Shown piece after piece: positions 12,213-16,308 of a DNA stretch of 16,308 nucleotides. Where the stretch lies: assembly GCA_009692395.1 (NCBI GenBank), contig SHZG01000024.1, positions 1 through 16,308 on the forward strand, in the 5' to 3' direction. The notes under the pieces were generated by a model. The model had not been told where the DNA came from and did not search any database. It saw only the letters and a program-made list of their open reading frames with translations. A program made the position numbers and the translations under genes. How positions within the stretch are numbered: position 1 is the stretch's first letter; each line of letters starts with the position of its first letter. Origin of the DNA: Methylococcales bacterium. GTDB lineage: Bacteria; Pseudomonadota; Gammaproteobacteria; Methylococcales; Methylomonadaceae.

Positions 12213-12217
12213 CTACC

Positions 12218-12237
12218 GAAGACGCTTTAGCGTCTTC
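12218..12237. repeat. GAAGACGC hairpin
   Basis: GAAGACGC (12218-12225) and GCGTCTTC (12230-12237) pair around TTTA, a perfect 8-bp stem (9 bp with the T-A closing pair). It is the second stem-loop of the block between tatC and tgpA. Confidence 0.65.
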
Positions 12238-12273
12238 ATGATGTGTTACAGGACGCTGGAGCGACCACTCACG

Positions 12274-12299
12274 CATTCCAACGCAGAGCGATTGGAACG
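12274..12299. repeat. Imperfect CATTCCAACGC hairpin
   Basis: TTCCAA (12276-12281) pairs with TTGGAA (12292-12297), and CGC (12282-12284) with GCG (12288-12290), leaving an A bulge. The core CAACGCAGAGCG is close to the reverse of the CAACGCTCTGCG core of the hairpin at 12188, so the two are related repeats in opposite orientation. Confidence 0.5.
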
Positions 12300-12351
12300 A
12301 TGTATTATGCAAGTTTCCTTAAGTTGATGTGTATGGGGTTACGGCTATCGC

Positions 12352-14310
12352 TTAACCCAATCTATAATTTACACGCTTGTTTAATTTAAATTTCACCACC
12401 AATTTAGCCAAGCTAACAAAATCATCACGTGTCGTTATTCTGCCATAACGTAACTGCACAAATGCGGCGGTAATGTCTTCAATTGCCTCCGCTTGTTCTG
12501 GCAGAGCCACTTTAATGCGTTGAGCAAACTCGACCGCACCTTCACGATTGCCTCTAATTAATCCCGCTGGTTGTAATTTTTTACAAAATTGTTGATAAAG
12601 TTTTAACACGGGGTCAATGGCTTTTTTCTTTTGGTACAGTAACAAAATGCTCAATAAGACGGTTATTAAGCCGACCAACGCCATCAACCATTGCATCATG
12701 GTTTTGAAATCATGAATACCAAATAAACTGAGAAAATCGGATTGATTGCTGCTGTAGTTGACTACCCAGCGTTGCCATTGGTAATCGGCGTTCTCCCATA
12801 ATTGGCGAGCTTTTTTTAGCAAGTTTGTGTGCTTAGCATTGCTTGCATCGAAGAAAATCTCATCACCCAGTTCGAATTGATCGAAATTAAATTGTTGTTT
12901 AATACGCTCTGTGGCAATGGCAGCCGTTGGATCAACACGCACCCAGCCTTGATTTTCTAGCCATACTTCTGCCCACGCATGAGCATCCGCTTGTCGTACT
13001 TCCAGAAAATTGCCCACGGTATTAAATTCGCCACCTTGATAACCTGTGACGACGCGGGCAGGAATATGAGCAACGCGCATTAAGTAGACAAACGCGGAGG
13101 CGTAGTGACTACAAAAACCACGACGGGTATTAAATAAAAAATTGTCGATGGGATTGTCTTCCATCAGTGGCGGGGTGAGTGTGTAGTGAAAGTCTTCTTG
13201 TCTAAAATAATTGAGTAGCTGTTGAATAAATTCGTCAGGCTTGCTATCAAAACCATGCAGTTGGGTGACAAGTTGCTTAATTTTATCGGAGGGCTCACTC
13301 GGTAGCTGGATACTGTCTTGGTATTCGATGGGTGTCACACGTCCTGTGTTGTATTGTGAATAAGAGGTGATTTGATATTCGGTGCGAGTGGTTGGCTTTT
13401 CTACGTTGATGAGCTGGTAATAGCCTGTTTGTGTTAACGGACTAGCAAACTGTGTTGGGAGTTCTAAGGCAAACACCCAGTTTTTTTCCTGCGCTTCCAT
13501 TAGTAGTGTGTATGAATACGCGGTACCTGCGGTGTTGAGTTTATCTAATCGGGCTTTAAAGCGTTGACTATTTAGTTGTGTCCAGCGTTTACCATCGGTA
13601 TATGACAGCACTGGGCCGCGCCAATAACGCTGATTGGGTGGTGGTATCGCACCTGTAAATTTAACTCGAAATACCAGTTCTTCGGAGGTGCTTAAGTCAC
13701 TGATAGAACCAGGTTCCATGCTGTCGCTTAGACCCGTTTTGGCTTTATTTTTTTCTTCAAACAGCATCCAGCGCGGTGCTTCTAGGCGTGGAAATAGAAT
13801 AAAGATGATTGCTGCCATCGGTATGGCTTGCAGAATAATGATAGTAGCGGTTTTTAAAGCCGCGCGGGTTTGTACTTGAATGCTGTTGATGGCAACCAGT
13901 GTGGCAAGTAATGCACAGCACACTGCGAGGATATAAGCCGCTATAAGTAGGCTTTGTTCGTATAAAAATAACGAAGCGGCGACAATAAACGCTAAATAAG
14001 TGACTAAATAAATATCCCGTTCAGTTTTAATTTCTAATAATTTTAAGCCGAGGGCGAGGATAAATAAATTAGTACCCCCATCACGTCCGAGTAGGTGCCT
14101 GTACTGACTAAGCAGCAATGCGAAGGCGAGCAGTGTTAGGAAAAAAAGTATTCGCGCTGTTGGTAAATACTGGGGTCGCCATACGCAAACAAACCGCCAG
14201 CTTAGCATCAAGCTAAAAAAACCAAACAGGGCAGGGGGGATATTAGCACTGTGCGGTAATACAATCAGTCCAACAGACGATAATAAAAAAATCAAAATAT
14301 GTTTATTCAT
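12352..14310 (-). CDS. tgpA: TgpA-like membrane transglutaminase (DUF3488-transglutaminase-DUF4129)
   Basis: A 652-residue inner-membrane protein. The N-terminal DUF3488 region has about five to six membrane segments (roughly residues 1-165, e.g. LIAAYILAVCCALLATLVAI and IILQAIPMAAIIFILFP). A periplasmic transglutaminase-like domain follows with catalytic C400 in RRGFCSHYASAF, H444 in DAHAWAEVW and D460 in GWVRVDPTAA. One more membrane helix (about 542-560) and a DUF4129-like cytoplasmic tail close it. The start is the ATG at 14310, overlapping the DUF58 stop as ATGA; an upstream in-frame ATG at 14334 lies inside the DUF58 gene. In Pseudomonas TgpA is essential and linked to the cell envelope. 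Its exact substrate is not known to me. Confidence 0.92.
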   Translation of the reverse strand: MNKHILIFLLSSVGLIVLPHSANIPPALFGFFSLMLSWRFVCVWRPQYLPTARILFFLTLLAFALLLSQYRHLLGRDGGTNLFILALGLKLLEIKTERDIYLVTYLAFIVAASLFLYEQSLLIAAYILAVCCALLATLVAINSIQVQTRAALKTATIIILQAIPMAAIIFILFPRLEAPRWMLFEEKNKAKTGLSDSMEPGSISDLSTSEELVFRVKFTGAIPPPNQRYWRGPVLSYTDGKRWTQLNSQRFKARLDKLNTAGTAYSYTLLMEAQEKNWVFALELPTQFASPLTQTGYYQLINVEKPTTRTEYQITSYSQYNTGRVTPIEYQDSIQLPSEPSDKIKQLVTQLHGFDSKPDEFIQQLLNYFRQEDFHYTLTPPLMEDNPIDNFLFNTRRGFCSHYASAFVYLMRVAHIPARVVTGYQGGEFNTVGNFLEVRQADAHAWAEVWLENQGWVRVDPTAAIATERIKQQFNFDQFELGDEIFFDASNAKHTNLLKKARQLWENADYQWQRWVVNYSSNQSDFLSLFGIHDFKTMMQWLMALVGLITVLLSILLLYQKKKAIDPVLKLYQQFCKKLQPAGLIRGNREGAVEFAQRIKVALPEQAEAIEDITAAFVQLRYGRITTRDDFVSLAKLVVKFKLNKRVNYRLG

Positions 14311-15242
14311 AACAGCGCGAGAGCTTCCAGACATTGCTGGTAATGGTTGAGACCATTGCTAGGCATGAGCTTTAAATTGGGTAATACTAAACCGTAGCGG
14401 ATTTGTGCGCGTTCGGCATCAATGACCCAGCGACACAGTTGGCTTAAGCGTTCTTCGATGTTGTGTCCTGCGGCGTAGTCGTAATGTAGCCAAACTGCTG
14501 CTGTGCTTGCGCCACTGTATTGTTTGCTAAATAAGCCTTGCCCTTTAGCAAAGGCTTTCCAATGGATGTGTTTGATAGAATCGCCCGCTTGATAGCTTTG
14601 TAAGCCGTAAAAATCATCCGTGCCTTTGTGGCTCACACCTTGGTTAGTATCGGCTGAAGGAGTTTCTGGAAATGGGAGTTCTAATGCTGACGGTTTGGGA
14701 TAAACCAGCGCGTTAGCATTGAAACGTAATGGCGACCACGCATAGAAAATACCTAAGGGATAAGTGCTGAACACGGTGACTGTTACCGCATTGTGCCAGC
14801 CTCTTTTTTGCGTCGTTGAGTACAGTGTTAGTGTTATTTTACCGTATGGTTTTAGGGTAAAACTGTGCGGCTTAGTCAATTTAATCTGACAATGTGGGCG
14901 TTCATTGCTGTTAGGATTGTGAATATGAATGTCAAACCCTGCCGCTTCACCCGCAAACACCGCTTTACATTGACCCGCTTGCACGACTAGACCTGCTAAG
15001 GATTTGAAGGTGTGGAGGATGGTGATAAAAAACACACTGGCGAGTAAAAACGTGAGCAGATAGGCGAGGTTGTTGTTATAAACAAAGGCGATAAGTAGCA
15101 ATATCACCATGAGCAATAGCATGCCTAATCCGCGCTGCGTCGGTAAAATAAAAATGCGCCGATGCGTTAAGGTAATCGCATCGTGCACAGGTTGTTCACC
15201 TGACATAAATCGGCTGAGTTGAAAGCGTTGTTTTAGGGTCAA
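14307..15242 (-). CDS. DUF58 domain protein
   Basis: A 311-residue protein with two closely spaced membrane helices (about residues 39-75, LGMLLLMVILLLIAFVY and YLLTFLLASVFFITIL) and the DUF58 signature GLQSYQAGDSIKHIHWKAFA near residues 219-238. DUF58 proteins accompany MoxR ATPases and transglutaminases, probably as assembly or chaperone partners; the reaction is unknown. The start is TTG at 15242, overlapping the moxR stop as TTGA; the alternative ATG at 15206 (residue 13) would leave a 29-nt gap. No clear Shine-Dalgarno sequence helps either. It overlaps tgpA by 4 nt. Confidence 0.88.
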   Translation of the reverse strand: MTLKQRFQLSRFMSGEQPVHDAITLTHRRIFILPTQRGLGMLLLMVILLLIAFVYNNNLAYLLTFLLASVFFITILHTFKSLAGLVVQAGQCKAVFAGEAAGFDIHIHNPNSNERPHCQIKLTKPHSFTLKPYGKITLTLYSTTQKRGWHNAVTVTVFSTYPLGIFYAWSPLRFNANALVYPKPSALELPFPETPSADTNQGVSHKGTDDFYGLQSYQAGDSIKHIHWKAFAKGQGLFSKQYSGASTAAVWLHYDYAAGHNIEERLSQLCRWVIDAERAQIRYGLVLPNLKLMPSNGLNHYQQCLEALALL

Positions 15243-16144
15243 AGGGCAGGGACTTTATCAAGGATAGGGGCGACGATGGCTTCTGAATTGGTGTGACCTG
15301 CGCGTAACCGATGTCCAGCCACGGAGGGTAATACTGCTTGAATGTCTTCAGGAATAACGGCATCCCGTTGATCTAAAAAAGCCCATGCTTTTGCCGCGCT
15401 TAATAGGGCTAAACCCGCTCTAGGTGATAGCCCGCAGGGATATTCAGTGGATTCACGGGTAAAGCTGATAATCGCCTGACAATAATCCAGTAAGGCATCG
15501 GACGTATGCACGTTAATCACCGATTGCTGCATAATTTGTAGCTGTTCAGGTGGTAGCTGTACAGGTAATGAGGCAATGAATTTTTGGCGGTTTTGCCCTG
15601 TCAGTAAGGCTCTTTCTGCTTTAGGATCAGGATAGCCTAATTCAATACGCATTAAAAACCGATCTAACTGGGATTCGGGTAATGGAAATGTACCAATTTG
15701 ATGGGAGGGATTTTGGGTGGCAATGACAAAAAATGGTTTGGGTAATGGATAGGTTTTGCCTTCAACAGTGACTTGACCTTCTTCCATTGCTTCTAACAAC
15801 GCACTCTGTGCTTTCGGTGTGGCGCGGTTAATTTCATCAGCAAGTACCATTTGATTAAACACAGGGCCGTAATGAAAGGTAAATTCGTGACTTTTACCAT
15901 CAAACACTGACGCGCCGAGAATATCAGCAGGCAGTATGTCGCTAGTAAATTGAATACGTTGATAATGCAAACCCAATAATTTTGCTAAGGTATGCGCTAA
16001 CGTCGTTTTACCCACACCTGGAATATCTTCAATCAGTAAATGCCCACGCGCCAGTAAACAACAAACCGCGAGGCGAATTTTATGTTCTTTACCTAGAATA
16101 ATTTGATTGGCTGAATCCAGTAGTTGGTGTGTATATTTTTGCAT
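15239..16144 (-). CDS. MoxR-family AAA+ ATPase
   Basis: MoxR ATPases act as chaperones or maturation factors for partners encoded nearby. The 301 residues carry Walker A IEDIPGVGKTT (residues 38-48), Walker B MVLADEIN (99-106, D103-E104), sensor 1 VIATQNPS and the LPESQLDRFLM segment, with the C-terminal lid domain (GLSPRAGLALLSAAKAWA). The start at MQKYTHQLLDSANQIILGKE fits the family. It is the first gene of moxR-DUF58-tgpA. An IS1-family element ends 22 bp upstream of its ATG, so its native upstream region has been separated and its expression may now depend on the element. Confidence 0.94.
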   Translation of the reverse strand: MQKYTHQLLDSANQIILGKEHKIRLAVCCLLARGHLLIEDIPGVGKTTLAHTLAKLLGLHYQRIQFTSDILPADILGASVFDGKSHEFTFHYGPVFNQMVLADEINRATPKAQSALLEAMEEGQVTVEGKTYPLPKPFFVIATQNPSHQIGTFPLPESQLDRFLMRIELGYPDPKAERALLTGQNRQKFIASLPVQLPPEQLQIMQQSVINVHTSDALLDYCQAIISFTRESTEYPCGLSPRAGLALLSAAKAWAFLDQRDAVIPEDIQAVLPSVAGHRLRAGHTNSEAIVAPILDKVPAL

Positions 16145-16165
16145 GGTGTGATGGTATAGTATTTT

Positions 16166-16308
16166 GGTAGTGGGTTAAATCTGTAATTATGAATAAATAT
16201 CGCGCCCGAATTCGACCTTGTTGATAAGCAAACCGATGACGGTGTCGTGCATCAACTCTAGTTTTGAGAAGCAAATGGTCTTGCGATTGAGTCGTTTGAT
16301 CCATGTCC
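16166..16308 (-). mobile_element. IS1-family element, 3' end (cut by window edge)
   Basis: The fragment contains the end of an IS1-type transposase gene and then an apparent terminal repeat that reads GGTAGTGGGTTAAATCTG on the plus strand from 16166. The GGTA-TG start resembles IS1-family ends. The boundary is estimated from this match and from the start of the moxR leader, so it is uncertain by several bases. The other end lies outside the window, so the target duplication cannot be checked. Confidence 0.7.
16187..16308 (-). CDS. IS1-family transposase, C-terminal fragment
   Basis: Read on the minus strand from the window edge, one frame encodes 39 residues including IKRLNRKTICFSKLELMHDT and VIGLLINK, ending in TAA at 16189-16187. 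The RLNRKTICFSKS-x-x-MHD-x-VIG pattern is the conserved end of IS1 (InsB-type) transposases. The frame is open throughout; the start is beyond the window. Confidence 0.85.
   Translation of the reverse strand, partial: TWIKRLNRKTICFSKLELMHDTVIGLLINKVEFGRDIYS

Larger units (their letters stand above)
12147..12329. repeat. Composite hairpin block bounded by a 12-bp inverted repeat (tatC-tgpA gap)
   Basis: CATCAACTTAAG (12147-12158) is exactly inverted as CTTAAGTTGATG (12318-12329). Between them lie three stem-loops (12188-12212, 12218-12237, 12274-12299) and no reading frame of note. The whole fills most of the 251-nt gap between the convergent tatC and tgpA genes. It resembles a small non-autonomous element or a composite of dispersed repeats. 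Confidence 0.6.

Noticed and set aside
12336..12358. GGGTTA/TAACCC hairpin at the tgpA stop as a terminator
   Set aside because: Only 6 bp of stem with an 11-nt loop and no T tract; it overlaps the end of the coding region.
14311..14334. Longer tgpA start at 14334
   Set aside because: The ATG at 14310 forms an ATGA overlap with the DUF58 stop and leads straight into the first membrane helix.
16089..16304. 71-codon minus-strand frame joining the moxR start and the window edge
   Set aside because: The frame of the IS1 transposase is a different one and matches its family; this one crosses the IS boundary and overlaps moxR out of frame.
1..16308. CRISPR array, tRNA or rRNA genes
   Set aside because: No regularly spaced repeats of 23-50 bp and no tRNA arm patterns or rRNA stretches were noticed on reading both strands.

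Overview
The window looks like a chromosomal piece of a moderately AT-rich gammaproteobacterium. The order hisB-hisH-hisA-hisF-hisI-hisE-tatA-tatB-tatC, and proteins closest by memory to gammaproteobacterial GuaA, TadA, MltF and TgpA, point there. The many IS fragments, short palindromes and toxin-antitoxin-like genes would suit a Thiotrichales/Beggiatoa-like sulfur bacterium, but that is a guess.

Left end (1-1619, + strand): an IS630-family element (3' end of its transposase, 3-122) is inserted into a second IS630-family element in the opposite orientation (only the first 20 transposase codons remain, 205 down to 146). That second element sits in mltF, which has lost its signal peptide. Next (1628-3717, - strand) come tadA and guaA, overlapping by 10 nt, with guaA read from a promoter in the divergent gap before hisB.

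Centre (3913-12100, + strand): one long same-strand run. The histidine genes hisB, hisH, hisA, hisF, hisI and hisE carry imidazoleglycerol-phosphate synthesis and flanking steps, and the Tat translocase genes tatA, tatB, tatC follow. Three junctions of the his operon hold foreign-looking cargo: a HEPN gene plus a 103-aa partner between hisA and hisF; a DUF4160 gene, a DUF2442 gene fused to a PD-(D/E)XK-like nuclease domain, and a DUF2281-type antitoxin/PIN toxin pair between hisF and hisI; and a second DUF2281-type antitoxin with a YoeB toxin between hisI and hisE. Two insertions leave footprints: a 7-bp direct repeat at both ends of the HEPN pair, and a decayed copy of the hisI 5' end upstream of the PIN module. 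All his genes remain open.

Right end (12352-16144, - strand): moxR, DUF58 and tgpA form an operon joined by 4-nt overlaps (MoxR ATPase, DUF58 protein, membrane transglutaminase). An IS1-family element ends 22 bp upstream of moxR. Between tatC and tgpA lies a 250-bp block of hairpins bounded by a 12-bp inverted repeat.

Four palindromes of 33-34 bp, in two sequence families, sit at gene junctions across the window (2092, 4528, 5238, 10730). No tRNA, rRNA or CRISPR array was seen.
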